A DNA stretch of 64,000 nt from Pseudomonas spelaei. Its GTDB lineage: Bacteria > Pseudomonadota > Gammaproteobacteria > Pseudomonadales > Pseudomonadaceae. Below the pieces are notes generated by a model, which saw only the letters and a program-made list of their open reading frames with translations, was not told where the DNA came from and did no database searches. The position numbers were made by a program, and so were the translations under genes. Positions 7,171 to 16,102 of this stretch are shown piece after piece. The stretch is taken from contig NZ_WNNK01000001.1 of assembly GCF_009724245.1 (NCBI RefSeq), positions 395,758 to 459,757 on the forward strand. The letters run 5' to 3'. Position 1 is the stretch's first letter, and each line of letters opens with the position of its first letter.

Positions 7171-9801
7171 GTGAGCCAGTTCAACCGTATGCCGCTTCGA
7201 ACCTTTGCGCTGGTGCCGTTGGCCAGTCTGTTTTTGTCGTTTGCCGCCAGCGCTGAAGACGCGCGTCAGCTCTACCACATTGCGCCCGGCCCCTTGGATG
7301 AGGTGCTGCTGAACATCAGTCGCCAGAGTGGCCAGGTGATTTCCTTCACCCCGCAGTTGGGCAGCTATTCGTCGGCCAGCGTCGATGGCTCGTTGTCTGC
7401 GCAGCAAGCGGTGGACGCCGCGCTCAAAGGCACCGGCCTGCAAGTGCAGGTCAGCCCGGACGGCGCCTTCATCATCAAGGAAGGCCCCAAGTCCAGCAGT
7501 AACATCAAGGCGCAAACCGCTGCCGCGCAAGCGCCGACCCTGGACCGCGTGGTCGCCATCGGCACCCGCCGCAACGATGCCACGGCCTTGTCCGGCAGTG
7601 CCCCGGTGGACGTGATCAACGCCGAAGAACTCAAGCAAACCGGTGCCACCAGCCTGAACCAGGCGCTGTTTCAACTGCTGCCCTCATTCAATTTTCCGCA
7701 GAACAACAGCGCCACCCGCGGGCAAGACCCGAAGGGCGCGTCGCTGCGTGGCTTGTCGCCTGACCAGACCCTGGTGCTGATCAATGGCAAGCGCCGCCAC
7801 ACCTCGGCAGTGGTGAATATCTCCGGTGGCGTGCCGTTCATTGGCGCGCAGCCGGTGGACCTGGACATGATCCCCATCAGCGCCATCGACCACGTCGAAG
7901 TGCTGCGTGATGGCGCCTCGGCGCAGTACGGTTCCGATGCCGTGGCCGGGGTGGTCAACATCGTGCTCAAGGAGCGCGACAGCGGTGGCCAGGTCAATAC
8001 GCAACTGGGCAAATATGCCCAGGGCGACGGCTTCAGCAAGACCACCGATGGCTGGTACGGCGTGGGCTTGCCAGGGGATGGTTTCCTGACCCTGAGCTTC
8101 AATACCTTGAACAACAAGCCCGACGATATTGGCGACAAATACGTCGCCGACGGCCAAGTGCAGGACCCGCGTTGGGGCGGTGCCGGGCGCGACAAGTACA
8201 ACCTGGCGGCCAATGCTGAAATCGGCCTGAATGATCAGTGGCGGCTCTACAGTTTCGCCACCTTTGGCCAGGACACCTCGGTGAACAACACGCCGCCGCT
8301 GTTGGCCAGCAGCCCGAACAACGTAGCGGGGATTTACCCGGGCGGTACGATCCCCAAATACCGCTACCGCTATGAAGACGGCGCCTTCACCCTCGGCAGC
8401 CGTTATGAAGACGAGACCCTGGGCCGCTTCGACCTGAGCGCCACCTATGGCCGCGACAAGCACGACGAACTGGCCTTCAACACCGTCAACCCGAGCTACG
8501 GCGTCAACAGCCCGACCAAGTTCGACGTCGCTACCCTGATCAACGAACAGACCAACGTGACCCTCGATTACGCCAAGGACCTGGACGTCAGCTGGTCCAG
8601 CCATCCACTGACGGTCTCCGCCGGCATCGCCTATCGTCATGAGCAATATCGTTTGGAGGCGGGCGACTACGACTCCTACTCCTACGGCGGTATCGACGGG
8701 GTACAGGTCGGTGCGGTGCAGGCCTCGGGACTGACTCCGGACGATGCCGGCACCTTCAAACGTGATGTCGGCGGCGTGTACTTCGGCCTGGAAAACCAAG
8801 TCACCGACAAGCTCCAGGTAGGCCTCGCCGGGCGTACCGAGCACTACTCGGACTTCGGCTCGGCCACCACCGGCAAGCTCTCGGCGCGGTATGACTTCAC
8901 GCCGCAAGTGGGCCTGCGTGCCACGGTCAACAACGCGTATCACGCGCCAAGCCTGGGCCAGGTCGGGACCTCCTGGACCACCACCACCAACCTCGATGCC
9001 AACGGCAACCCGGTACTGACCCGCATGCTGCCTGCGGACAACCCGGCCGCCCGCGCCCTCGGTGCGCAGCCGCTCAAGCCTGAGAAGTCCACCAACTATT
9101 CCCTGGGCCTGGTACTGCGGCCTACCGAGCAAGCCTCGCTGACCATCGATGCCTACCAGATTTCCATCCGTGATCGCCTGCTGTTCAGCGGCGGTATTTC
9201 CGGCCCGCGTGCCGAACAGATCCTCAAGGATGCCGGCTTTGGCCAGTATTCCTGGGCGCAGTTCATGACCAACGCCGCCGACACCCGCACCCGGGGCGTC
9301 GATATCGTCGGCAAGTACAACCTGGACCTGGCGCAGTACGGCGGCTTGAGCCTGTCGGCGGGCTACACCAAGGCCCGTACCACCATCGAAAAGGTCCACG
9401 AAAATCCCAACGGTTTCGAAGTGCTGACCCGTGAGTCCCGAGGTTTTCTGGAACACGGCTACCCGGAAGACAAGCTGGTATTCGGCGCGATCCACAAGCT
9501 TGGCCAATGGACCATCGCGCTCAGCGAAACCCGATACGGCAAATACCGTAAATACGCCGCCAGCGAAGCCAACGCCCAATACGACCAGACCTTCGCCGCG
9601 CAATGGAACACCGACCTGGACGTGAACTACGCCTTCACCAAGCAACTGCGCGTGTCGGTGGGCGCCAACAACCTGTTCGACAGTAAGCCCGACGACTACA
9701 ACACCCGCCTGCGCCAGACCCCGGGCCAGCAATACAGCTACCTGTCGCCGACCGCGCCGGAAGGGGCGTTTTACTACACGCGGCTCAGTTATGACTTTTA
9801 A
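7171..9801 (+). CDS. TonB-dependent receptor with N-terminal STN signalling domain
   Basis: I chose GTG 7171 because GGGGGAG sits 5 nt upstream; ATG 7189 is the alternative. The 876-residue protein has a signal peptide (about 1-28) and an STN domain (about 35-105) that contacts FecR. A TonB-box-like stretch (LDRVVAIG) and a plug domain follow, the latter including VLRDGASAQYGSDAVAGVVN. A 22-strand-type barrel ends in aromatic Phe (RLSYDF). It would import a scarce ligand across the outer membrane using TonB energy and signal its presence. The ligand is unknown; downstream genes do not resemble siderophore genes. Confidence 0.93.
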   Translation: MSQFNRMPLRTFALVPLASLFLSFAASAEDARQLYHIAPGPLDEVLLNISRQSGQVISFTPQLGSYSSASVDGSLSAQQAVDAALKGTGLQVQVSPDGAFIIKEGPKSSSNIKAQTAAAQAPTLDRVVAIGTRRNDATALSGSAPVDVINAEELKQTGATSLNQALFQLLPSFNFPQNNSATRGQDPKGASLRGLSPDQTLVLINGKRRHTSAVVNISGGVPFIGAQPVDLDMIPISAIDHVEVLRDGASAQYGSDAVAGVVNIVLKERDSGGQVNTQLGKYAQGDGFSKTTDGWYGVGLPGDGFLTLSFNTLNNKPDDIGDKYVADGQVQDPRWGGAGRDKYNLAANAEIGLNDQWRLYSFATFGQDTSVNNTPPLLASSPNNVAGIYPGGTIPKYRYRYEDGAFTLGSRYEDETLGRFDLSATYGRDKHDELAFNTVNPSYGVNSPTKFDVATLINEQTNVTLDYAKDLDVSWSSHPLTVSAGIAYRHEQYRLEAGDYDSYSYGGIDGVQVGAVQASGLTPDDAGTFKRDVGGVYFGLENQVTDKLQVGLAGRTEHYSDFGSATTGKLSARYDFTPQVGLRATVNNAYHAPSLGQVGTSWTTTTNLDANGNPVLTRMLPADNPAARALGAQPLKPEKSTNYSLGLVLRPTEQASLTIDAYQISIRDRLLFSGGISGPRAEQILKDAGFGQYSWAQFMTNAADTRTRGVDIVGKYNLDLAQYGGLSLSAGYTKARTTIEKVHENPNGFEVLTRESRGFLEHGYPEDKLVFGAIHKLGQWTIALSETRYGKYRKYAASEANAQYDQTFAAQWNTDLDVNYAFTKQLRVSVGANNLFDSKPDDYNTRLRQTPGQQYSYLSPTAPEGAFYYTRLSYDF

Positions 9802-9831
9802 ACCCTGATCTTGAAGCTGACTCCGATCCCC

Positions 9832-9860
9832 TGTGGGACCCGACAAGCCAGTTCCCACAT
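9832..9860. repeat. short REP-like half element
   Basis: CTGTGGGACC and GTTCCCACAT form an imperfect hairpin just after the receptor stop and before the binding-protein gene. It could attenuate transcription between them. Confidence 0.5.
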
Positions 9861-9904
9861 TTGCTCGGCTGTACTTTGAAACCCGAATCACCCTGAGGCT
9901 CTTC

Positions 9905-10918
9905 ATGAAAAAACTAAAAAACCTGCTCGGTGGCTCGCTGCTGGCATTCACCGTCCTGGCACAGTCAGCCACCGCTGCGGTCCCGGCCAAACCGATTCAC
10001 TTCGGCGACATCACCTGGGAAAGTGGCAGCCTGATCACTGAAGTCCTGCGCTTGATTGTCGAAAAAGGCTACGGCTATCCCACCGACACCTTGCCCGGCA
10101 GCACCGTGAGCCTGGAAGCCGCGTTGGCCAAGGACGATATTCAGGTGATCGGCGAAGAGTGGGCTGGGCGCAGTCCGGCCTGGGTCAAGGCTGAAAACGA
10201 AGGCAAGGTGTTCGGCCTTGGCGACACGGTCAAAGGCGCCACCGAAGGCTGGTGGGTGCCGGAATATGTGATCAAGGGCGATGCCGAGCGCGGTATCAAA
10301 CCCCTGGCGCCGGAGTTGAAATCCGTGGCCGACCTGTCGCGCTACAAGGACGTGTTCCGTGACCCTGAAGACCCGACCCGTGGACGCTTCCTCAACAGCC
10401 CCACCGGCTGGACCTCGGAGATCGTCAACAGCCAGAAACTCAAGGCCTACGGGTTGACTGACAGCTTCGTCAACTTCCGCACCGGCTCCGGCGCAGCGCT
10501 GGATGCCGAGGTGGCGTCATCGATTCGCCGAGGCAAACCGGTGTTGTTCTACTACTGGTCGCCGACGCCGCTGCTGGGGCGTTTCAAGCTGATCAAACTG
10601 GAAGAACCACCGTTCAACGCCGAAGCCTGGAAGACCCTGGCCGACGCGAACAACCCGCATCCGCAAGGCACCCGCTCGATGCCGGCGCACCTGGCGATTG
10701 GTGTTTCGGCGCCGTTCAAGACCCAGTACCCGGAGCTGGTGACGTTCTTTGAAAAGGTCGACCTGCCGATTGATCTGCTCAACGGCATCCTTGCGCAAAT
10801 GGCCGAAAAACGGACGGCGCCTCGCCAAGTGGCCGAAGCCTTTTTGAAAGAGCAACCACAGGTGTGGCAGCAGTGGGTACCGGCGGATGTCGCGTCGAAG
10901 GTCAGGGGGAGTCTCTAA
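9905..10918 (+). CDS. OpuAC-type (betaine-like) periplasmic binding protein, no partner transporter
   Basis: The product has 337 residues from ATG 9905, which begins a good signal peptide (MKKLKNLLGG..., cleaved near ATAA at residue 24). The mature part shows the glycine betaine/proline binding-protein pattern: FGDITWESGSLITEVLRLIV near the N-terminus, WWVPEYV, FVNFRTGSGAALDAE and FYYWSPTPLL. These aromatic residues commonly form the cage for quaternary amines. No permease or ATPase is encoded nearby. The stop overlaps the next start (TAATG). The ligand is uncertain. Confidence 0.85.
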   Translation: MKKLKNLLGGSLLAFTVLAQSATAAVPAKPIHFGDITWESGSLITEVLRLIVEKGYGYPTDTLPGSTVSLEAALAKDDIQVIGEEWAGRSPAWVKAENEGKVFGLGDTVKGATEGWWVPEYVIKGDAERGIKPLAPELKSVADLSRYKDVFRDPEDPTRGRFLNSPTGWTSEIVNSQKLKAYGLTDSFVNFRTGSGAALDAEVASSIRRGKPVLFYYWSPTPLLGRFKLIKLEEPPFNAEAWKTLADANNPHPQGTRSMPAHLAIGVSAPFKTQYPELVTFFEKVDLPIDLLNGILAQMAEKRTAPRQVAEAFLKEQPQVWQQWVPADVASKVRGSL

Positions 10919-11844
10919 TGCGCAAGCTCGTCGCTGCAACGCTGCTGACGCTGTTGACCGGGCAGTTGCTGGCCGCTGAACCGCCCACCCTGCGCATCGG
11001 TTACCAGAAAAGCTCCGTGAGCATGGTGCTCGCCCGTGAGCATCACCTGTTCGAGCAGGCGCTCCCCGGTACTCAGGTGCGGTGGACTGAATTTCTCGGC
11101 GGCCCACCGCTGATCGAGGCGCTGAACGCCGGCAGCCTGGACATCGGCAACATCGGTGACATCCCGCCGATCTTCGCTCAGGCTGCCGGGATCGACGTGC
11201 AGTACATCGGCGTCGAGCCCAATGATGGCCGTACCGAAGCGATCCTGCTGCCCAAGGCCAGCACGGTGCAAAGCGTGGCGGACCTCAAAGGCAAGCGTGT
11301 GGCGCTGCTCAAGGGCTCCAGCGCCCACAACCTGTTCCTCAAAAGCCTGTTGCGCGCGGGCTTGCAGTGGAAGGATGTGAACGTGGTGTACCTGTCGCCT
11401 TCCGACGGTCGTGCTGCGTTCGAACAAGGCAAGGTGGACGCTTGGGTCGTCTGGGACCCGTACTACTCGGCGGCCGTGGTGGACGGTTCGGCGCGGGTAT
11501 TGGGGGACGGCCAAGGGTTGAATCCTGCAGGCAGCTTTTTCATCGCCAGCGGTCCGTTTGCCAAGCAGCACCCGCAGGCCATCGCCGCCATTCTCAAGAC
11601 CTTCGCCCAGGCGCAACGTTTATCCCTGGACCAGCATGACGAAAGCGTCGCGCTGATGGCCAAGACCCTGGGTCTGCCACCGGCAGTGGTGGAAAGCTAT
11701 TTCAGGCATCGTTCGCCGACGCCTAGCCGTCCACTGGACGCGGTGGACATCGCCAACCAGCAACGCACCGCCGACCTGTTTTTTGCCAATGGCCTGATCC
11801 CGAAAAAGGTCGATGTGCAGCAGATTGTCTTCAAGGCCCCGTGA
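10918..11844 (+). CDS. SsuA-type (sulfonate/nitrate/taurine family) periplasmic binding protein
   Basis: The product has 308 residues starting at the ATG that shares one base with the upstream stop; GGGGGAG precedes it. The signal peptide covers about residues 1-19 (ending QLLAA). LRIGYQKSSVSMVLARE, the GSLDIGNIGDIPPIFAQAAG segment and VDAWVVWDPYY are characteristic of aliphatic-sulfonate/taurine binding proteins. It is the second orphan binding protein in this operon. Having two different binding-protein classes in tandem, without a membrane component, suggests a scavenging or ligand-delivery role, or use of transporters encoded elsewhere. Confidence 0.87.
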   Translation: MRKLVAATLLTLLTGQLLAAEPPTLRIGYQKSSVSMVLAREHHLFEQALPGTQVRWTEFLGGPPLIEALNAGSLDIGNIGDIPPIFAQAAGIDVQYIGVEPNDGRTEAILLPKASTVQSVADLKGKRVALLKGSSAHNLFLKSLLRAGLQWKDVNVVYLSPSDGRAAFEQGKVDAWVVWDPYYSAAVVDGSARVLGDGQGLNPAGSFFIASGPFAKQHPQAIAAILKTFAQAQRLSLDQHDESVALMAKTLGLPPAVVESYFRHRSPTPSRPLDAVDIANQQRTADLFFANGLIPKKVDVQQIVFKAP

Positions 11845-11862
11845 CCTATCAGTGAGCAGACC

Positions 11863-12867
11863 ATGCAACCGATCTACATCGATTTTCTCAACGGCCTGGA
11901 CATTGACGAACTGGACTTGAGCAACGACGAAATCCTCAACGCCATCGAAGCCAGCCTGGCCATCCAGGGTCGTGGCGAGGCGGTGATCGAGCCGCGCACC
12001 CACCTGATTCCCGGCGGTGAAATCAACGGTCATTTCAACGTGCTGCGCGGAGTGTTGGGTGGCGCGATCGGCTACGCCGGGGTCAAGGTGGTGGGGGATT
12101 TTGTCGACAACTACCGCAAGGGTTTGCCTTCGGAACTGGCGATTCTCAACCTGTTGGACCCGGCCACCGGCATCCCGAAAGCCATCCTCGACGCCTCGGC
12201 CATCACCGACATGCGCACCGGTGCCGTTACCGCCATTGGGGCCAAATACCTCGCCCGAACGGACAGTAAAGTGCTGGCCCATATCGGTGCCCGAGGCACG
12301 GCGTATTGGAACGTGCGGTTGCTGGACCACCTGTTCGATTTCGAGGAAATCCGTGTGCATTCCCGTCGCAGCGAAAGCCGCGAAGCCTTTGCCGAACGCC
12401 TGCGTCGCGACCTCGGCAAGCCGGTGATTGTCACCGAGGATTGGGCGTCCACGGTGCGCGGCGCTGACATCGTGGTCGAGGCCTCGCGGCTTGATCAACC
12501 AGAACCGCTGTTGCGCACCGAGTGGATCAAACCCGGCGCCTTTGTGGTGCCTTACGGCACCATGAGTGCGGTGGAACTGTCCCTGACCGACATCATGAAC
12601 AAGCGGGTGGTGGACGACTGGGGGCAGTGCAAAGACGGAATGTTCGGTGCGTTGCGCGCCCATGTCGATGCCGGGAAACTCAGCGCCGACACCTTGCACG
12701 CCGAGTTGGGGCAGATCGTCGCGGGCTTGAAAAGCGGCCGGCAAAACCCCGATGAAACCATCCTGTTCTGGCACCGGGGCTTGAGCCTCAGTGATATCGC
12801 CCTGGGCCATGCGCTGTTGGAAAAGGCCAAGCGACTGGGTATCGGCCAAAGGCTGCGGTGGGCATGA
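11863..12867 (+). CDS. ornithine cyclodeaminase/mu-crystallin family oxidoreductase
   Basis: The 334-residue protein has the NAD(P)-binding family pattern. GHFNVLRGVLGGAIGYAGVK is followed by LDASAITDMRTGAVTAIGAKYLA, where DMRTGA is a signature, and by a Rossmann turn IGARGTA. The Rossmann glycine motif is unusual (GARGTA rather than the common GxGxQA). Family members include ornithine cyclodeaminase, alanine dehydrogenase, ketimine reductases and siderophore-type SbnB. It lies 18 nt after the SsuA-type gene and overlaps the next gene by ATGA, so it belongs to the operon. The exact reaction cannot be assigned. Confidence 0.85.
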   Translation: MQPIYIDFLNGLDIDELDLSNDEILNAIEASLAIQGRGEAVIEPRTHLIPGGEINGHFNVLRGVLGGAIGYAGVKVVGDFVDNYRKGLPSELAILNLLDPATGIPKAILDASAITDMRTGAVTAIGAKYLARTDSKVLAHIGARGTAYWNVRLLDHLFDFEEIRVHSRRSESREAFAERLRRDLGKPVIVTEDWASTVRGADIVVEASRLDQPEPLLRTEWIKPGAFVVPYGTMSAVELSLTDIMNKRVVDDWGQCKDGMFGALRAHVDAGKLSADTLHAELGQIVAGLKSGRQNPDETILFWHRGLSLSDIALGHALLEKAKRLGIGQRLRWA

Positions 12868-14339
12868 AATACCTGGATCCCCAAGGACTGGCGCTGGTGG
12901 ACTTGCTCGCTATTGCTGAACAGGACGCGCCCGTAGCCTTCAGCTTGTACGCTCGGCAGCGCATCGAGGAAGGGCATCGATTGTTGCTAAGCCTTGCCAG
13001 TCAGGGCACGCCGATTTATGGCGTGACCACAGGCCTCGGTGCGGCGGTGGATGTGCAGGTGCCTCTGGACGATTCGCTGCTGCAAGCGCGGATTCCCCTG
13101 GGGCGCGCCGTGGGCGTAGGACGCCTGGCCAATCGTCAGGAACTGCGGTCAATGATCACGGCGCGGTTGGCGGGGTTGGCCCAAGGCCGTTCGGGGATTT
13201 CCCCTCACGCGGCCGACAGCCTGCTGGCCTTGCTCAATGCGGGTATAGAGCCCGAGGTGCCATTGCTGGGCTCTCTGGGTGAGAGCGATCTGGCACCTCT
13301 GGCGCACCTGAGTCTGGCGCTGTTGGGTCAGGGGTGGGTGCAGTGGCGCGGGGAGCGCTTGCCGGCTGCTGAGGCGCTGCAACGCAGCGGTCTTCAAGCG
13401 GCACGGCTGGTGGGCAAGGATGGTCTGGCATTGGTGTCGGCGAATGCGGCCAGTGTCGGCCTTGGCGCGTTATTGGTGGCCGAGGCCGAGCGCGCGTTGC
13501 AGGCGGTGTTGGCGGCCATTGCACTGTCGTGTGAGGGCTATCGCGCGAACCTTAGCCCGTTCCAGCCCTGGGCTTCACGGTTGCGGCCAGCGCCAGGGCA
13601 AACCGAGCAGTCACAGGCGTTGTTTCGGCTGCTGGACGGTGGTGAGTTGGCGGACAACCCGCGTCGGTTGCAGGACCCGTTGAGTTTTCGTTGTGCCACT
13701 GTGGTTCAAGGCGCAGCTCGGCAGGCCTTGCAGCAGCTGCGTGAACAGATCGAGTTGGAATTGGCCAGCGGCGCCGACAATCCGGCGTTGATCAGTGAGG
13801 AGCAGCAGGTGCTGGCCACGGCCAACTTCGACAGCACTCACCTGGCGCTGGCCGGTGAAGGACTGGGCCTGGCCTTGAGCCGGGTGGCCGCTTGCAGTGC
13901 CGAACGGATTGCCAAGCTGTTGTCGCCGGCGTCCAGCGAGTTGCCGCGCTTTCTGATCGGCCAACCAGGACACGTCGGCATGGCGGCATTGCAACGAACC
14001 AGCGCGGCGCTGTTGGCGGAGATTGGGCACTTGGCCAATCCGCTGCCTGCCGTGAGCGTGCCGGTGGCGGATCGGGTGGAAGACTATGCGGGGCAGGCGC
14101 TGGCGGTGATCGACAAGACTCGACGCCTGACGGAGCGGGTGTTGTGGCTAGGTAGCATCGAGTTGATCGTCGCGGCCCAGGCCGTGGATTTGCGTGGGAC
14201 GGTGCGGTTGGGGGAGGGCAGTGGCCGGATTCATCGGGCAGTGCGCAGCCAGGTGATGCACCTGGATCAGGATCGATCAGGGTCGGTGGATGTGTTGGCG
14301 CTGAGTGCGTTCATCGAAAACGGCGGCTTACTGGTGTAG
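12864..14339 (+). CDS. HAL/PAL-family aromatic ammonia-lyase homologue lacking the MIO triad
   Basis: The product has 491 residues; the ATG overlaps the upstream stop (ATGA). The family fold is clear: IYGVTTGLGA (51-60, matching the catalytic Tyr loop), GSLGESDLAPLAHLSLALLG (136 on) and QDPLSFRCATVVQGA. Canonical enzymes have GSVGASGDLAPLAH, where Ala-Ser-Gly cyclises to the MIO electrophile. Here that stretch reads GSLGESDLAPLAH, one residue shorter, with Glu for Ala and no Gly. The usual GLALLNGT loop is GLALVSAN. Normal MIO chemistry is therefore unlikely. It is either a different lyase/binding activity or a non-catalytic relative. It should not be called hutH. Confidence 0.85.
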   Translation: MKYLDPQGLALVDLLAIAEQDAPVAFSLYARQRIEEGHRLLLSLASQGTPIYGVTTGLGAAVDVQVPLDDSLLQARIPLGRAVGVGRLANRQELRSMITARLAGLAQGRSGISPHAADSLLALLNAGIEPEVPLLGSLGESDLAPLAHLSLALLGQGWVQWRGERLPAAEALQRSGLQAARLVGKDGLALVSANAASVGLGALLVAEAERALQAVLAAIALSCEGYRANLSPFQPWASRLRPAPGQTEQSQALFRLLDGGELADNPRRLQDPLSFRCATVVQGAARQALQQLREQIELELASGADNPALISEEQQVLATANFDSTHLALAGEGLGLALSRVAACSAERIAKLLSPASSELPRFLIGQPGHVGMAALQRTSAALLAEIGHLANPLPAVSVPVADRVEDYAGQALAVIDKTRRLTERVLWLGSIELIVAAQAVDLRGTVRLGEGSGRIHRAVRSQVMHLDQDRSGSVDVLALSAFIENGGLLV

Positions 14340-14357
14340 CCGCCGAGGTATTTCAGG

Positions 14358-14960
14358 TCATGAGTTTTCGGCTGCAAGTGCAGCAATCACCGCAGGACGT
14401 GCACTGACTCGCTGCTGAAACCGCGCCAGTGCCGGCCACTGTTGCAGGTCGATATCGAAAAACGCCGCCCAGCGCAGCACCACAAACAGGTACGCGTCGG
14501 CCACCGAGAACCGTTCACCCTGCAAGTAGTCCTGGCGCTCCAGGGTTTGCACCAGGATCGCAAAGCGCTTGAACAGCGTGGCCTTGAACAACGCCTTCAC
14601 CTCCTCCGGGATGGCTGAGTTGAACAACACCCCCAAGCCACCATGAATCTCGCTGGAGACAAAGTTCAGCCATTCCTGCAAGCGCACGCGCTCCCAACTG
14701 CCGTTGGCCGGCGCCAAGCCCGCTTCGGGCACCTGATCGGCCAGAAACTGGAGGATTGCGGCGCCTTCGGTCAGCACTTCACCGTTATCCAATTGCAGGG
14801 CCGCTACGTAGCCCTTGGGGTTGATCCGCAGAAAGTCGTCACCGTTGGCGGTGGTTTTTTTCTGGTTGTCGACGCGGATCAGTTCAAACGGCAGGGCCAA
14901 TTCGCGCAACACGATATGGGAGGCGAGGGAACAGGCATTGGGGGAAAAATACAGCTTCAT
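14358..14960 (-). CDS. glutathione S-transferase
   Basis: The 200-residue protein has a thioredoxin-fold N-terminal domain (MKLYFSPNACSLASHIVLRE) and a helical C-terminal domain. SPNACS matches the Ser/Cys active-site region of beta-class bacterial GSTs. The glutathione-contacting NPKGYVAAL (cis-Pro region) and EGAAILQFLAD are present. It is cytosolic and its substrate is unknown. It ends 19 nt from the convergent lyase homologue and is divergent from the LysR gene at 15059, a possible regulator. Confidence 0.88.
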   Translation of the reverse strand: MKLYFSPNACSLASHIVLRELALPFELIRVDNQKKTTANGDDFLRINPKGYVAALQLDNGEVLTEGAAILQFLADQVPEAGLAPANGSWERVRLQEWLNFVSSEIHGGLGVLFNSAIPEEVKALFKATLFKRFAILVQTLERQDYLQGERFSVADAYLFVVLRWAAFFDIDLQQWPALARFQQRVSARPAVIAALAAENS

Positions 14961-15058
14961 CGGGGGCAGACTCCTGCGGAATTTGCGTCAGTTTCCCGGG
15001 CATGGCACCGTGGGTAAAATTAATCCTTCAGAACTCACCCATAAGGTCAGCTACTGCC

Positions 15059-15928
15059 ATGATGAACCTGATGCACTGGCGCCTCCTGGTTGCCGTGGCG
15101 GATAACGGCAGCATCACCGCCGCCGCAGAGCGGGTCGGCATGACCCAGTCCGCCGCCAGCCAAGCCATGGCTGCCATGGAGGCCACCCTCGGTGCGCAAC
15201 TGTTCGCCCGCGAAAGCCGTCGCACTTTGCCTACTGCACTGGGCTTGCAGGTGATTGAGCAGGCGCGGGTGATGCTGAATGCCTTGCAAACCATTCGTCG
15301 AACCGTGGACGAGTCCAAACCCATGTTGCGCGGGACCATTCGCCTGGCGAGTTTCCCCATGGTGCTGGCCGCTTTCCTGCCGCCGTTGCTGCGGCGTTTC
15401 AACCAGCTTTATCCGGGAATTGAGGTAACGGCGCTGGAGGTCAGTGACGATGAGGTCAACACCTTGCTCGACGCGGATTTGATCGACTTGGGTGTTGTGC
15501 TCAATCCAGGGCCTGAGCGCAAGGCCACGGTGCTGGGGCGGGACAATTGGGTCGCGGTGTTGCCGATGGATCATGTGTTTTCCCGGCGCCCGGCCGAGGC
15601 TAGCGTCGCGCTGGAGGCGCTACTGGAACAACCCTTCGTACTGGCCACTGGCGGTTGCACAGTCAATGCCCGCAGCCTGGCAGCGGAAGCCGGGCTGGCA
15701 TTGCAGGATGTCCGTGTGGAAGTGCGCGAATGGAGCAGTGCCTTCAGCCTGGTGCGCGAAGGTGTCGGCGTGACCCTGGTGCCCGAGATGACCTTGCCAG
15801 CCCAGCGCCAGGGCTTGCGTGTGATGCCGCTGACCTGTCCGGTGCACCGGGAGTTCGCCTTGGTCGCCTCTCGAACCCGTGCACCCTCGGCAGCCGCCAC
15901 TGCGTTGTTAAAGATGCTGGCTGATTAG
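15059..15928 (+). CDS. LysR-family transcriptional regulator
   Basis: The product has 289 residues from ATG 15059; an upstream in-frame ATG would add a 19-residue leader unlike LysR proteins. The winged helix-turn-helix is at about 5-65 (ADNGSITAAAERVGMTQSAASQAM). The effector domain runs from about 90 (LRGTIRLASFPMVLAAFLPPLL) to the end. It is divergent from the GST gene, a common arrangement for a regulator and its target. The inducer is unknown. Confidence 0.9.
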   Translation: MMNLMHWRLLVAVADNGSITAAAERVGMTQSAASQAMAAMEATLGAQLFARESRRTLPTALGLQVIEQARVMLNALQTIRRTVDESKPMLRGTIRLASFPMVLAAFLPPLLRRFNQLYPGIEVTALEVSDDEVNTLLDADLIDLGVVLNPGPERKATVLGRDNWVAVLPMDHVFSRRPAEASVALEALLEQPFVLATGGCTVNARSLAAEAGLALQDVRVEVREWSSAFSLVREGVGVTLVPEMTLPAQRQGLRVMPLTCPVHREFALVASRTRAPSAAATALLKMLAD

Positions 15929-16102
15929 TGGCCTTGCATAGCGCCAAGCCCTGACTATGCTCACCCGTAGCCATTGATGGCGCTTGCCATATGAAGCGTT
16001 CCGAGTGGTTATTTCGACAGTAGTGCCTGACCACTGTGAAAGCCGTGAATAAAGCGAGTGCGTCTCCAAGTTGCCCAAAGACAGCGCTAAGGTGAACCGA
16101 TC

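Noticed and set aside
7684..9990. 768-residue open frame antisense to the TonB receptor
   Set aside because: It is a shadow of the GC-rich receptor codons. It lacks a domain, signal or ribosome site, and its Gly/Val/Arg-rich composition is typical of reverse-frame reading.
12864..14339. Call as histidine ammonia-lyase (hutH)
   Set aside because: No MIO triad and no hutU or hutI neighbours; the name would mislead.
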